NCBI GenBank assembly: GCA_963377175.1
Contig: CAUJNA010002879.1
Location: 382,501 to 446,500, forward strand
Source of the DNA: Effrenium voratum
Lineage: Eukaryota; Sar; Dinophyceae; Suessiales; Symbiodiniaceae
Direction: 5' to 3'
Length of the DNA: 64,000 nucleotides
Shown piece after piece: positions 31,029-42,213 of the stretch (position 1 is the stretch's first letter; each line of letters starts with the position of its first letter). Made by a program: the position numbers and the translations under genes. The notes beneath the pieces are model-generated. The model had not been told where the DNA came from. It did not search any database and saw only the letters and a program-made list of their open reading frames with translations.

Positions 31029-32265
31029 TTTCTCATGTCCCCTCTCTTGGGGGCCTCAACATTGCAGCGAGCATATGGCACCCCGCTAGATATGGCCATT
31101 TTGGCCAAGCTGGGTGAGTTTGCCTTTTGGCCCGAGTTCGGGGAAATGTCGGGATCGACCGCGATGCATTCGGAGTCTGGCAGAATTTCTTTTCAGATTT
31201 CGTCTTGGGTGCAGCCAACGCGAGTGTTCCTGACAGGGAGCAATGCGAACGCCCCATAATTTACTTTCCCTCCCACTCCTTGAGAAGGAACATGGCATCT
31301 TAAGGACTTTCGGTCATGTGTGGAAGGTTGCGCTTGGCAAGGCTTGGAGAACCACCATGTGGGCGTTTTTAGCCTTCTTGCCCAGGTGGCTTTCCTATTG
31401 GATGAGTTGTCAAAAGTCCGTGCTCAGCAGACATGTGGGAAGTACATGAACATTTATCCGGGTGAGGAGTTCTCAAGTGTGTGTCAAGGCGACAAGAAAT
31501 GGACTCCCGAACGAAGGAATCGTCATACCTGATCCCATTATCAACAATACCCGTCAGGCGTCCTAACAGCAGTGGATTATCACAGGATGGAAATGAGAGC
31601 CAAAAGCTTTTGGATCGCCCCCAGTCGACAAGGTCGCGATTCTGTTGAGCCCAAATGAGAAAAACGCGAGCGTAACCAAACAGCTTGGAAGCGGGATGGG
31701 TGTGTCTTAAGCCGGGAAGCGGGATGAGAACATCAAAATGGGTGTCTTTTTTAAGAGTATCCTGTTTCGTGGTTTTGGAGTCTGGAGGGCAACCAGGTCT
31801 GAACTATTGGAATGTTATTGCATGGTTTTTATTTTAGAACCAAATAACTGAACCAGCCCCTCCTTGATAACACTGCGCGCCGTGTTTTTGTCTTCCATTC
31901 TTGCGTCAGTATTTCCTGAAATGGTGTGCCCATGTCGGATCCCATCTCGTTCTCTGAGTTTGGGTGCTCTCAGACTTTCACATGTTTAGCTGTTCCATCC
32001 TGGTTAGCCGTCACCCTCTGAATTAGGCGCCCGCCTAGAATCTTATCATGCAAGAATGGTCTAGAGTCTATAATGTAGCATTAGCCCACTACATTCCCTC
32101 ACAACATCCCACTATGTGTGCACATTACAAGCAGCCACCTCCCCCCCCTCCCCCCCCTCCCCCAACCCATTTTTTGGGGGGGGCATTCGGCATTTGTTGC
32201 AATTAATCAAATATGTAGCCACATTCGAATCACTTGGACCTTAATTCACTCGGGAAGCTTTTGAG
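31029..32265. other. Intron-like stretch
   Basis: A frame at 31320-31532 (QGLENHHVGVFSLLAQVAFL) reads somewhat protein-like but has no codon bias or clear splice sites. C-runs at 32138-32165. No repeat family seen. Confidence 0.4.
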
Positions 32266-32367
32266 GCCAGCTACGAGCGGGTGAAGGACATCTGCGAGAA
32301 GCTGCAGATGCCAACGACTCTCATGCGCCGTATCGAGAAGGAACCAGCACGGAAAAGCGAGGGAGCC
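32266..32367 (+). CDS. ABC transporter exon (helical subdomain)
   Basis: Thirty-four codons, ASYERVKDICEKLQMPTTLM then RRIEKEPARKSEGA, after TTTTGAG|G and before GCC|GTCAAAAC. Phase 0 on both sides. In ABC ATPases the helical subdomain between Q-loop and signature has this kind of charged helix. The join gives DLSL-ASYERVKDIC. Confidence 0.65.
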
Positions 32368-33378
32368 GTCAAAACATCAGCGGTTTGTTTGGGCCCATCC
32401 ATATCCACACACTTTGGGTCCTTCCACTTTCTTAGGAATACTTTATATTTTCCCTTGTTGGTTTTACAGGGAATCTATCACTCCTGGAAATGTATGTTTT
32501 CCAGGTGACTTAAGCAAATGGAGGGGTCTGTTGGAGGGTTGTGTCAATTGGGTATGGCTCAAAATGAAACCTGGGGTCCCCGGGGACCCCAGGTTTTAGT
32601 AGCGCTCGATGCTCCCATCCATGCAGGACTGGGCTGGCACGAACAAGGAGTGGGTGCGGGTGCTCGGCAGGTTCCCACGACTGGATGTTGGATGCGTTCA
32701 TTTGGATGACAGGGTAGCAGGGAATCCAAGTAAATGCAGTGCTTGCAAAACGGTGGCCAAGCTCGAAACCGGGGGCAAGGAAGGGTTGTAGCATGGTTCA
32801 ACTCGTACACCTTTCAGGTACTTGAGTCCTGAATCGTGACAGCAAAGTCGACTCTTATTCCAAGCCTCAGACCCCCGGCAGCAGAGGCTGCTTCACATGA
32901 TCAGCTTGCTCGTGGTTTCGCCAAATTGTAGTAAATCAAAACGTGGTGTCCACGCATTCCCAGTTGGCAATAGTTGATGAATGGTTCCTACATGGCAAAC
33001 CAATCAACGACCTTCAGCCTCGCTCAATCTGGCCAAACCCACCACGCAGGGGCCCCCCTTTTGAATGGTACCCTCTTGCTACTTCGAAGGGTCCAAATCC
33101 ATAGGACGCATCACTTGACCTCCCCCAAGCAAATTGGGCCGGATCATTCTGAATAGTCAGCAAACGGGCTGAGTGATTGCAGGGTCGATCTCTGTCATCC
33201 ATCGCCCGGCCTGCCACACAACTTGAAATCCGGGGCTCCGCCACAACAGGATCTCCTTTGAGCTTCCAGAGCCATGGAAAAACCGAGCTGAAGGCCCTTT
33301 ACCCGAGAATTTCCCTGATTTCAGGTGTTGAAGTGTTGCACTTGTGACATTTGCAGGTCGGATCTTTGGTTCTGGTTC

Positions 33379-33521
33379 CCCCGTAACCTCCAAATACCCG
33401 GCCGTTTTTTAGTTTGCATTTTTGAAAAACCGATCGGTTTTTCAGGGTAAATACCGATCCCTTTTTTGGTAGAGGGTCGACATCATACCCTAAAAAAAGA
33501 GTTGGTATTGGGTGTAAGGGG
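33379..33521. repeat. MITE family B copy 5
   Basis: CCCCGTAACCTCCAAATACCC at the left; AGAGGGTCGACATCATACCC inside; TATTGGGTGTAAGGGG at the right. It ends 12 bp before the acceptor of the next exon. Confidence 0.85.
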
Positions 33522-33533
33522 TTGACTCGACAG

Positions 33534-33620
33534 GAGGAGGACGACACGTGGCAGCAGTGCTTGACCTCCACCGAGCGAATGCAGATCCATCTGGCTCGCG
33601 CCTTCATCAGCAACCCCCAC
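33534..33620 (+). CDS. ABC transporter exon (signature-like motif)
   Basis: Twenty-nine codons between CGACAG|G and CAC|GTCTTGG: EEDDTWQQCLTSTERMQIHL then ARAFISNPH. LTSTERMQIHLARAFISNPH occupies the place of LSGGQ-x-x-R-x-x-LARA-x-x-x-P, with the first residues of the signature degenerate (LTSTE) but the LARAF helix intact. Phase 0 at both ends; the next exon continues VLHKPL. Confidence 0.78.
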
Positions 33621-33711
33621 GTCTTGGCACCTCGCCGGCATCTAAGCACGAGCCACGCGCTTCGAACTTCACCCCAAATGGCCCCGGGAAAAAAGAAGAA
33701 ACAAAAACAGT

Positions 33712-33817
33712 TGTGCCCTTTTCTCTCCCCTTTTTTTGGTTGGGAGGGTTCCCCTACTAAAATGGACTACCGCAAAAAAGGGTACCCTTATTCTCGCCTC
33801 TCTACTGGAGGACCTAG
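33712..33817. repeat. MITE family C copy 3
   Basis: GGGTTCCCCTACTAAAATGG, GGTACCCTTATTCTCGCC and CTCTACTGGAGGACCTAG; left end degraded. Confidence 0.75.
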
Positions 33818-33934
33818 AAAATGTGGTTGGGGCACCAGAGGCAATAAATGTAGCACTTCGTATAATGAATCAAATATCATTTATATGTATGTATATATGA
33901 AGAACTTACCATCATAGGGGCTTCTATCAACGGA

Positions 33935-34075
33935 ACATGTGCGTGTTTTTGTGCCCTTGTGGCTTTGTGTCTCTGCGTCTTTGCGTCTCAGTGTTTTTGC
34001 CTCTTTGCGTCTCTGTCTCTTTGTTTCTGTGTCTCCACGTGTCCCTATGTCTCTGTGTCTATGTGTCTATGTTGT
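33935..34075 (+). repeat. Imperfect GTGTCTCT/GCGTCTTT repeat
   Basis: T-rich degenerate simple repeat (GTGTCTCTGCGTCTTTGCGT and on). Frames through it give FASLRLC-type peptides and are artefacts. Confidence 0.8.
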
Positions 34076-34377
34076 CTGCATTGACTCTGCGCATGAAGCT
34101 CCGTTTACTCTTGGCTACTCTATGGCACGACAGGTATATGACGCTTCATTGACGCCAAACTTCCCCCTACCTAGTCACTGGATTCTTGGAGACACTGCCT
34201 TACACCGCTCACGAAGCCTTGTGTTTCGGACTTAGGTTCCCTTTCAGTCCAAGTCAGAATGGGGACCCTCGCCCGTCACTGGGCCACTTTTTTGTCGGCC
34301 TTTCTTGGAGCCAGCGGATGAGTCTTTTTGCCCTTTTGTTGGGTGCGCGCAGTGATGTTCCTCGAAGGAAAGGGAGT

Positions 34378-34464
34378 GATCCCCCAGTAGTGCCCTTTTG
34401 CCCTTTTTTGGGGGGAGGGTTCCCCTACTAAAATAGACTACCGAAACTCTATTGGAGGACCTAG
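34378..34464. repeat. MITE family C copy 4
   Basis: CCCCCAGTAGTGCCCTTTTG and ATTGGAGGACCTAG; shortened centre lacking the GGTACC block. Confidence 0.8.
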
Positions 34465-34902
34465 AACAAGTTTGCAACGGAGTCCCTGGCCCATGGCGCT
34501 GGTTTCACTTGGGTTCTCATCCACTGGGACTCATGTCCGAACGGACAAGACTTCTTCCTTCATCATGTTATTCCTGCTCCCATACCCTCCAGATCCTTAA
34601 GAATGGTTTTGGAGTGGGATCTGGGAAAATAGATAGGAGATGGAAAGGAAGGGTTATAATTAGGGCGATCCCGCGCCAGATTTGCCGCGCCAGATCCGAC
34701 TGACGGTTGCAGCAACAAACTGCCGATGTTCGTCTGGTCATTTGGGCAGGTGAAGTGCCTGTGCGGTGGCAAAACTTGCTTGCACGTTACCTGGCATGTA
34801 CAAGATTAGGTGTTGGCAAGATTCAGCCCTTGACAGAACGCGTGGAGTTCATCCCCAGCTTGTATGCACTTTCTGAGATATGTCTGGAGGCATCAAGCTC
34901 GT

Positions 34903-34966
34903 ATCAATCCATATATACATATATATACATGTATACATATATATATATATATACACTATATATACG
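34903..34966. repeat. TA-rich microsatellite
   Basis: TATATACATATATATACATG and following (TA)n; similar short runs at 37060-37095, 45299-45322 and 45456-45474. Confidence 0.85.
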
Positions 34967-34989
34967 CAACCCTATTGTGGAAAGATTCC

Positions 34990-35905
34990 CCCATGCGACT
35001 TGACCAGCATCAGCTCATCCTAAGCAAGGATTTTTTTTTCAAACCTAGTCTGAAATACCAACTGCAATCAAAAAAAGACACACATAAATCTGATCTAAAT
35101 TATCTTTAAAGTTAGACATTCTACTAGAACTATGTCCTTATTGAACGGGAAAGGGAGTCCTCTTTCAAATATTATTGGAGTAAGAATCTCAATTAAGAGT
35201 CTTCTTCAACAGGAAATCCTATTTGGATACTTTTTAATCTAGAATTTCTAATAGGTTTTGTTCACTTTTACTTTGTTAGACAATTGAAATCAACATTCTC
35301 GAACAGGACATCCTGTGTAGAGTCTATTATGAAACAATATCAATGAAACACCTTCTTACAACAAGCCTGCTTAAACTATCTTTAATGCTAGAATGCTTTC
35401 CCTAAAGATACAAGATGTTCCAAAGCCAAATTTAACATCTACTTTCAAATAAGACATTAAAATACAAGTCTTCTGCTTAAAGAGAAACTCTTTTGCAAAT
35501 CTAAATTGAGAGAATAATTTATTGAATCATTATCGAATTCTGATTGAATTCTAAGCAAAGCAAAACAAGCAAACAAACTGAGTGTATGTGAACAAACACT
35601 GATTTCCTAGTTGCATTCAAAATCTTATTTTTTGTAAGAGAACACTACGAGAAACAAGTCTAATTCCCATAAATGTGAGTTAAACACCCCCACACCACAA
35701 ATCTGTCCTATGGTTATGCTCAGGTTTGGTCAAACGATGCAAACATAACAGCTATATTGGAGCCCAAAGTAAAACAAAGCAATTTACGGAACCAAAGACC
35801 CAAAAGAAAGCAAGCAAGAAACAAACACAGGAAGCAAGTAAACACGTAGAACAAGTAAAATTCTGGAGCCAATGACCCAACTGTAACAAACAAAGCGTAA
35901 AACAA
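34990..35905. other. A+T-rich segment without genes
   Basis: About 900 bp clearly richer in A+T than the surroundings, without a plausible frame on either strand and without recognised repeats. Composition suggests separate origin (for example organellar or other inserted DNA), but no organelle gene could be read in it. Confidence 0.5.
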
Positions 35906-36121
35906 CCTGGAAAGCCGTATGGCCGTTTTTTTGGACGGAACCCGTATTTGGATCATTTTTCCCGTATGGTCATTTTTTGCTGGCCGGTGGCCGTATTTGG
36001 CCGTATGCAACCCGTATTTTTTCAACAAATTGTTGACAACAAGCCGTAAATAACCGTATGGTCATTTTTTTGTGGCCCAAGCCGTATGGACAGAAAAAAA
36101 CGTCACATATGGGTTTCCAGG
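35906..36121. repeat. MITE family E copy 2
   Basis: CCTGGAAAGCCGTATGGCCG at the left and the inverse CATATGGGTTTCCAGG at the right, full of CCGTATTTGG and CGTATGGTCATTTTTT modules. Confidence 0.85.
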
Positions 36122-37192
36122 AAGTAAACGTATAAAACAGTAACCATTTCAATCCATGGTCCTGACGAGGTAGAGTGCTCGTACCATGGACTTACTGTTC
36201 TGCTGTTTTACAAATTTAAAGTTTACTTTTTGGGTCATTGGCTCCAGAGTATTTACGTCTTACGTTTTTGTTTTTCTCTCTTTTCCTTCGCTTTTGTGTT
36301 TTGTTTGTTAAAAACATCAGCAAAACAAAAACAAACAACACGTTTGTTGTTTTGCTCTTCTTCCTTTTTATTTTCGCTCTATTGGCTCCACAATTTCATG
36401 TCCTGCTCACCTTGGGCGCCATTGGCTCAAAGCTGATCATCTAACCAAGGCTCAGCTCAAGGAGGAAGGAGGTAGATCCAAACGGGCTGAGCTGAGGTTT
36501 TTTTCGGGCTTTGGAAGAAGAGTCCAGTATTAGAGGTGGATCAAAACTGAGCAAACCTTTCCAAAGATTCTTTTTCGGATGCCAGCAGAAAGGTTTGGAG
36601 CTCTGGAAGCTTCCAGAGCTGCCAGATCGTTTTTGGACATGCTTTTCTTTTTCTTACCTCTTAAAAACACAACTTTTCAACTTTTTGGGTAACATGGGCT
36701 ATATGTATGTAAAAGATTAACTTCCCCAGGGCTTGGAGTTTTAAGGGGTAAGTTTTGGTTTGTTTCTTTTTTTGTGCAGCTTTCCCGAAAGCCACGAACA
36801 AGGCAGACAACCTTGCAAAGACAAGTGAGTCCTGAAGGAAGGTAGATCCATGGGGGGTACCACATACACATATTATACATATACACTGTACTACACTGGT
36901 GCGGAACAGTTGTGTTTTGGTGAGCTGGAGTTGCCAAAGCACATTTTCCGCACTATACCCGTATTCCGCCCAAGGGCGATTTGCGAGCTTGAAAGAGTAG
37001 GAAGCACAACGCGCCGCGAAACGAGATGGTCCGAATCAGTCCGCTGCTTCTAAATAAATATGTACATATATATATATATATACATTATATGATTTATATG
37101 CCTATCATAGGCTCATTTGATTTGACAATGTCTAGGCTTAATACACCGGCTTAATACACCTTCCGCAGACTTCATCACTTCGCGAGTGGCAG

Positions 37193-37308
37193 GTCCTTCA
37201 CAAGCCGCTCATGCGCTTCTACAACGAGAAGCTGAGACTTGCCCGGGGCTTAGGTTCACTCGTTGCGACATATGCAACCTACATGACCAAGATCTCCAAG
37301 GGAATCCC
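37193..37308 (+). CDS. ABC transporter exon (HKPL, D-loop-like region)
   Basis: VLHKPLMRFYNEKLRLARGL then GSLVATYATYMTKIS. The acceptor TGGCAG|G is in phase 0 with the signature exon, giving ISNPH-VLHKPLMRFYNE. Some protist ABC proteins have H-[KR]-PL-x-x-[FY]-[DN] where canonical proteins have the Walker B and D-loop (LLLDEATSALD); this exon fits that degenerate form. The 3' boundary is uncertain (37264 with a GC donor, or further). Confidence 0.6.
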
Positions 37309-37348
37309 CCAAAAGACCGCTTTCCACCCAACATGCTTAACCTACATA

Positions 37349-37484
37349 CTGTGGATGGTTGGGAAATCCGAGACCGCACCACGAAATGAAGCCATGGTTG
37401 AAACCATTCCGGTTCTTGGTATTTACAGGTAAATCATCAGAAACAAGGGCTTCTTAGGTGGTGCAGGATTTCGTCCATCCACAG
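37349..37484. repeat. MITE family H copy 2, TA target duplication
   Basis: CTGTGGATGGTTGGGAAATC and CGTCCATCCACAG, flanked by TA on both sides. Opposite orientation to copy 1 (GCCATGGTTGAAACCATT). Confidence 0.85.
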
Positions 37485-38151
37485 TATGTCACCAACATCT
37501 CCAAACCGGGAATCTCTGAACTCAGCTTGCCACGCAATTCTCTTCACAGCAGGGGGTACCTTCAGAAAAAGACACATCCATTTCTGGACACCATCCAGTT
37601 CGGGCTTCCCGAGCCAATGTCGCTCCGTGAGCGGGTGCTTGTTTTTTTCACGACTGTTTCAATCGTGCAGGATTCGGAGCTTGTACTGGTGTGAAGTCTT
37701 TAGACGTCGACACAAAGATATCTATTCGCCCAAACACGCCGGGTAGGGCGCAACGACTCTTTTGAATGAGACATGTTGCGCCGTTACGTTGACAGTATAA
37801 TCGCGAGGATTCTGCCTCCAGTTGGATTAGTGTCGTAAGGGATGGACGAGATGTGTGTTGATTTTTTTCACAATTTGCTCTGTGAAAGCAATCAGCATTC
37901 CTGTTCTCAAAGCCATGGTTACTGCTTTGTTCAGGCAATGTGTTGCCTGCTAACAATCTGACATGACATGCGGTAATTTGCTACTGTTTCAATCGACTTG
38001 GCCATTTTGCAGCTATATGGACGGTCATCTACCTCGTGTAGACATCCCAAGCCTCAGGAAGATTCCCACCATGGCAGTCCCCAAGCCTCAGGAATGAGGT
38101 CCCAAAGTCGAGGACCTTGAAAAGTCATCCGCTACCTAAAGTCCGCCGAAA

Positions 38152-38266
38152 CCATGGTTGTTGTTGGGAAACATTTCTTCCATTTTTGCTTATTGTAGTT
38201 TAGTGGTTGAAATCCAACCACTTAACTGCTAGAATTTAATTGCTTGCCCTCCTTTCAACGTCAACC
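38152..38266. repeat. MITE family F copy 1
   Basis: ATGGTTGTTGTTGGGAAACA to CTTTCAACGTCAACC, with TTAGTGGTTGAAATCCAACC palindrome inside. Confidence 0.8.
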
Positions 38267-38685
38267 AAGAAACAGGCAGTAACGTGAGTTGCAAACTGTC
38301 ATTGGCTTCGACCCTTTTCTGCTTCACAAATGGACAAGGACAAGCTTACCTGCCCTCGAAGTTATGCAATCATGTGCTACCAGGAAAGAGGACACACATA
38401 TAGAGAGCTTGGGTTCTGCTGGTTAGGCGTCCGCGAGTGCTGGAGAGCAAACCAGCTTGCTAGGAGTTTGCACATGTGCTTGAGGTTTATGCGACCTTTT
38501 TTCGTTCATGTCCATCTCCGTAAGGCTACCTTACATGCGAGTGACAGATTGTGGCTCGAGGCTCCCACTCGTGAGGTTCATCCGATGCTGTGGCCTTTTC
38601 GTTGAGGCTGGTTGGCTAAGCCGCATCCGAAACCGGCGGAAATCGTCTTAGGGCGCCATGTTTCTTATTTTGGAAAGACTCCTCT

Positions 38686-38788
38686 TGCTGCTGCGATAGG
38701 TTGGGAATGGGGGAGGGGTCCCCTGAAAGGAATCCACAAGTGATGGCTTATAGGGGTCATTCCCACATTTCCTACTCAGCATCAGCAA
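38686..38788. repeat. Foldback element, family I copy 3 (diverged)
   Basis: GGGAATGGGGGAGGGGTCCC, TTATAGGGGTCATTCCCACA, CTACTCAGCATCAGC; clearly related but eroded. Confidence 0.6.
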
Positions 38789-39869
38789 GTGAATCTCGCT
38801 TTTCCCTTTGTTGGGGGTTCTGCCGTTTGCTTTCCACACTGAAAGTTCCTTGAGGCCGTGATGGGCGTCATTAGGGACTTCGTCGATAATCGAGGCTGGC
38901 GTAGTGTTGTGCACTTGCTGAACCATCGTAGTCGTCATTATTGGAGCAACGGTCAACATTGTTTATAGTCTATTCTTGGCTCGGGAGGACTTGGAGAGCC
39001 CGCCTAAAACTCTACAACCAGGGAACCCGTGATAGCCAAGATATGGCTCCACACTTCCGATGAACATGTGCCCCAACCTTGAGCCATTGATTCGTGTGCC
39101 AGTTCTAAGCTTTTAACATTGAGACATTGAACGGCCAGCATTCTGACGTGTTTCAATATTTTCTGTGCGAGGAGTTTGGCGTTTGCACCAAAAAAGCGCC
39201 CGGTAAAACAATCAGCTTAGTGCGTGAAACAAGTCTCGGAGCTCGCAGGCCCCTTCCAAAAGGCAAGTAGGTTGGAGTGGGTACCTGTTTTGGGATGGGT
39301 TTAAAGGGAAACCACCAGGAAACGAGGGAAACCAATCAGTTCCGGGGGTCGACTATTTTGAGACACGCCACGGGAAACCAAAAGGAAACCGACTTTTCCT
39401 TTTTTTTAGGGATCGACTAGTTTGAGACACGCTAAGTAGTTACACTCCCAAGTAGTTTTGCAAAGTTATCTTTGCAGTTCCATGTTAGTTGGTGGGAGGG
39501 TAGGTGACTATGATTTCAAATGGTCGGTGCACCCTGAGCACGCTGGTAATACATCCGACCACGTAAATGATGTGCAATCCCAAGGTCATGTGTTTTTCAA
39601 GTCTTCTATGTACCACCCGCATCATGATTGCTGAATCTTTTTGAATGCATCATTGCCGGTCTGCACAGAAACAGTTTTGATATGCGCGTGGCATATGTTG
39701 TGCATCGAAGATGTGTTGCGTTGCAAATCAATGCCGTCTGGAGAGCCGAGCCATTGCAAACACACAGCGGCCTTTCTGTCAACCTGCTGTATAGAAACGC
39801 GGGATGGAAGCAGTCCCTACCTGGGCTATGGTTATCAAGCATCCGATTTCAAACATAGGGCTACTAAAA
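38789..39869. other. Non-coding stretch with small repeats
   Basis: Contains two copies of a TCGACTA(T/G)TTTGAGACACGC segment (about 39347 and 39414) and a solo family K end at about 39478-39508 (CATGTTAGTTGGTGGGAGGG). No gene seen. Confidence 0.4.
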
Positions 39870-40200
39870 ACTTGGTGGCTCCCAGCCATCCCCTTGGCTT
39901 TTTAGCCTTCTAGTGTTTAGTGGTACCTGGCACCCCGTATGGCTGTTTTTTTTCGGTCAAACTCCCTTATTTGGCCGTATTTGCCCGTATGGCCATGATT
40001 TTTCGGTCATTTGCGTAAATCACCCGTATGAAACCCATATTTTTTCGACATGTTGTTGAAAAAAAGCCGTAAAAAACTGTATGGCCATTTTTTTCGGTCA
40101 AAGGCGTATGACCAAAAAAAAACGGCCATATGGGGTCCCAGGTAGTTTCCATTTGACCAAAAGTTAGTCACTTTTAGCGGGGGATCTGAGGGCAGCCCAG
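39870..40200. repeat. MITE family D copy 3, split by a family E insertion
   Basis: The left part (CTTGGTGGCTCCCAGCCATC to TTTAGTGGTA) and right part (TAGTTTCCATTTGACC to GCAGCCCAG) are continuous in the other D copies. Here they are separated by 39926-40142. Confidence 0.85.
39926..40142. repeat. MITE family E copy 3, nested, TA target duplication
   Basis: 217 bp, CCTGGCACCCCGTATGG at the left and CCATATGGGGTCCCAGG at the right, inserted at GGTA|GTTT of a family D element with duplication of TA. Confidence 0.9.
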
Positions 40201-40357
40201 AAAACTCAAGTTCCTTTTCTTCCTCGGGCCCCGCTTTTGGACGCGGAACCCGGAGGATAATTTCCGTGCTGCAGATCCGGGAGAGTTGAATTCCGATTGG
40301 GGACTGAACAGCTCCAGCGCCCGTTCAGCTTGTTTGGGAGGGGGGTTTGCATACAAA

Positions 40358-40444
40358 CTAGGTCCCCAGCCAGGTGCCCTTTCTCACCCCTTTTTTGGGG
40401 GAGGGTTCCCCTACTAAAATCGACAGACAACAATTGGTACCTAG
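40358..40444. repeat. MITE family C copy 5, CAAA duplication
   Basis: CTAGGTCCCCAGCCAGGTGC to TTGGTACCTAG, flanked by CAAA on both sides. Confidence 0.8.
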
Positions 40445-40557
40445 CAAAGACTTTGAACATGTTTGAAACAATGTGTGTCCTTTTTCCCCTGGGGCCGTGA
40501 GGGGGGTGGGCTGGGTTAGTTGGTTTGCGCGGGCTGACACCCGGGCAACCCAGCGGA

Positions 40558-40790
40558 ACATGAATGAATGAATGAATGAATGAATTAATGAATGAATGAA
40601 TGAATGAATGAATGAATGAATTAATGAATGAATGAATGCATGGATGAATGGATGGATGGAGGATGGATGGATGGATGGATGGATGGATGGATGGATGGAT
40701 GGATGGATGGATGGATGGATGGATGGATGGATGGATGGATGGATGCATGAATGAATGAATGAATGAATGAATGAATGCATGAACGGGCGG
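40558..40790 (-). repeat. (GAAT)n-(GGAT)n-(GAAT)n tetranucleotide array
   Basis: GAATGAATGAAT blocks on both sides of a GGAT/ATGG core of about 90 bp. Minus-strand frames give [18 protein letters not shown] peptides, which are artefacts. Confidence 0.95.
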
Positions 40791-41092
40791 TTGAATGGGC
40801 TTTTGAGCTTGGTACCAGGCCAAATGATTGGTTTCATTCCGGAATGATTTCGAAAAAGGGCTGTTCATGTCGAATTTTGAGTTTCTTGCCTTCCCTTGCG
40901 GAAGGGGTGCCCTTGGTCGTTTCTCAGTAAGGTTTTTGGATTGGGGTCGGCCAACCGTCCATTTCGAACATGGACCGTAACCTGGGGCAACGAAGGGTGA
41001 CCAAGTTTTACCTGTAGCTTCCGTTCCATGTTGATATTAGTATAAGCGTGCTGTTGGTTTTGAAGGGACGTGACTTAAGCAAAGGGAACAAG

Positions 41093-41164
41093 GTGCTTCC
41101 TTCGGAGATCGCGCTGTTCACCGGATTCATGAACGACACAACCGCTCGCTGTCCCGCATACTGG
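41093..41164 (+). CDS. Candidate exon of 24 codons
   Basis: VLPSEIALFTGFMNDTTARC then PAYW between AACAAG|G and TGG|GTTTGT, phase 0 at both ends, GC3-rich. It follows the ABC exons on the same strand and may be its C-terminal part or another gene. Function not recognised. Confidence 0.45.
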
Positions 41165-41335
41165 GTTTGTCGCGATGTATGGACCTTTTGGAAAGGTTTT
41201 GAAGGGAGCCCACAAGCCAGAACGCGGATTACAACTAATCTCTTGACACCCACCTGCGACGCCCCCGGCTCAAAAGAAGCAACAGCAATAATGGCCTATG
41301 TCACCCAGAAAGTCCAAGGGCCTGAGTTACGGAGG

Positions 41336-41425
41336 CCGTTTAAACAAGGAGGTTTTTTACGGCCTTTTACGCGGTGTTTACGGGCTTTTTACGGGCTTTT
41401 TTACGGCCTTTTTACGGGGTGTCTA
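41336..41425 (+). repeat. Irregular TTTACGG repeats
   Basis: TTTTACGGCCTTTTACGCGG, TTTACGGGC twice, TTTTTACGG. Degenerate 9-11-bp periodicity. Confidence 0.7.
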
Positions 41426-41775
41426 CAGCCGTTGGCAAAAGGCGTAAGCTACTCAGGCCGAGGAAGCTCTGGGTCATATGTCACTTTCGCTTCCCTTCAA
41501 CCAGCCCCACACTGCGCACCTTAGAGACAATCCACCAGGCAATAGCCACGGCTATAACTCGCTGACAGCTTGGTTGCTTCTGACCAACTGTTTAAAGTGG
41601 AAGGTGCACCGAGGACCATGAGCCAAAATGAAAACCCGAGTAGATGAATGTTAGTAAGGGACAATCCCAAACAAAAATAGCTGCGGCCGCCTTCTTAATT
41701 CTAAACATGGTTCTGGGTAGACCATTTTAAGACCGGGTTTTGATTCTGTCTCAGGTCACGTCAAACCCATGTGAG

Positions 41776-41906
41776 GCCTGTCCTTGCCCGCTGCCAACGA
41801 GCAGAGCGCAAAGCGGCGTGCACGAACAGCCGCCCGACCTGACAACCCCAAGTTGGCCAATGGTGCCGTTTCGGTGGCGACAGCAACACGGTCCGGAGCC
41901 CTTCAG
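41776..41906 (+). CDS. Candidate exon, Ala/Arg-rich
   Basis: LPAANEQSAKRRARTAARPD then NPKLANGAVSVATATRSGAL, ending CTTCAG|GTTCCG in phase 0; acceptor CATGTGAG|G. Strong GC3. Basic segment KRRARTAAR could be a cytoplasmic linker. Product unknown. Confidence 0.5.
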
Positions 41907-42213
41907 GTTCCGTTTCGGTTTGAAAAAGGGACACTGAAAGGAAAGCCTTGGAGGTTTCGAGGGAAGTAATGAGAAGCTTCCAGATGTTTGGGGACTTGTG
42001 TCATGACCAATGACAGGCGCATCTTGGCAACATGTAGCTTCGGAATGTCCACCAATCTTTTAGGGTGTTCCCTGTAGCATGTAGGGACAATGGCTGAAGC
42101 AGAGCACAGCATGTCTGCGGCGTCCCCGTTATCTGTGTGGAAGACCCTTGTTCCGAATAGGGAACCGGAGAACATATTACGGAGTTAGGCCTCCATATAA
42201 TTACCATGAAGCA

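Noticed and set aside
31088..31112. Relic of the dinoflagellate spliced leader (TGGCCATTTTGGCCAAG)
   Set aside because: Only the core GCCATTTTGGC agrees; the 5' part and the CTCAAG end do not, and the sequence is itself a chance palindrome.
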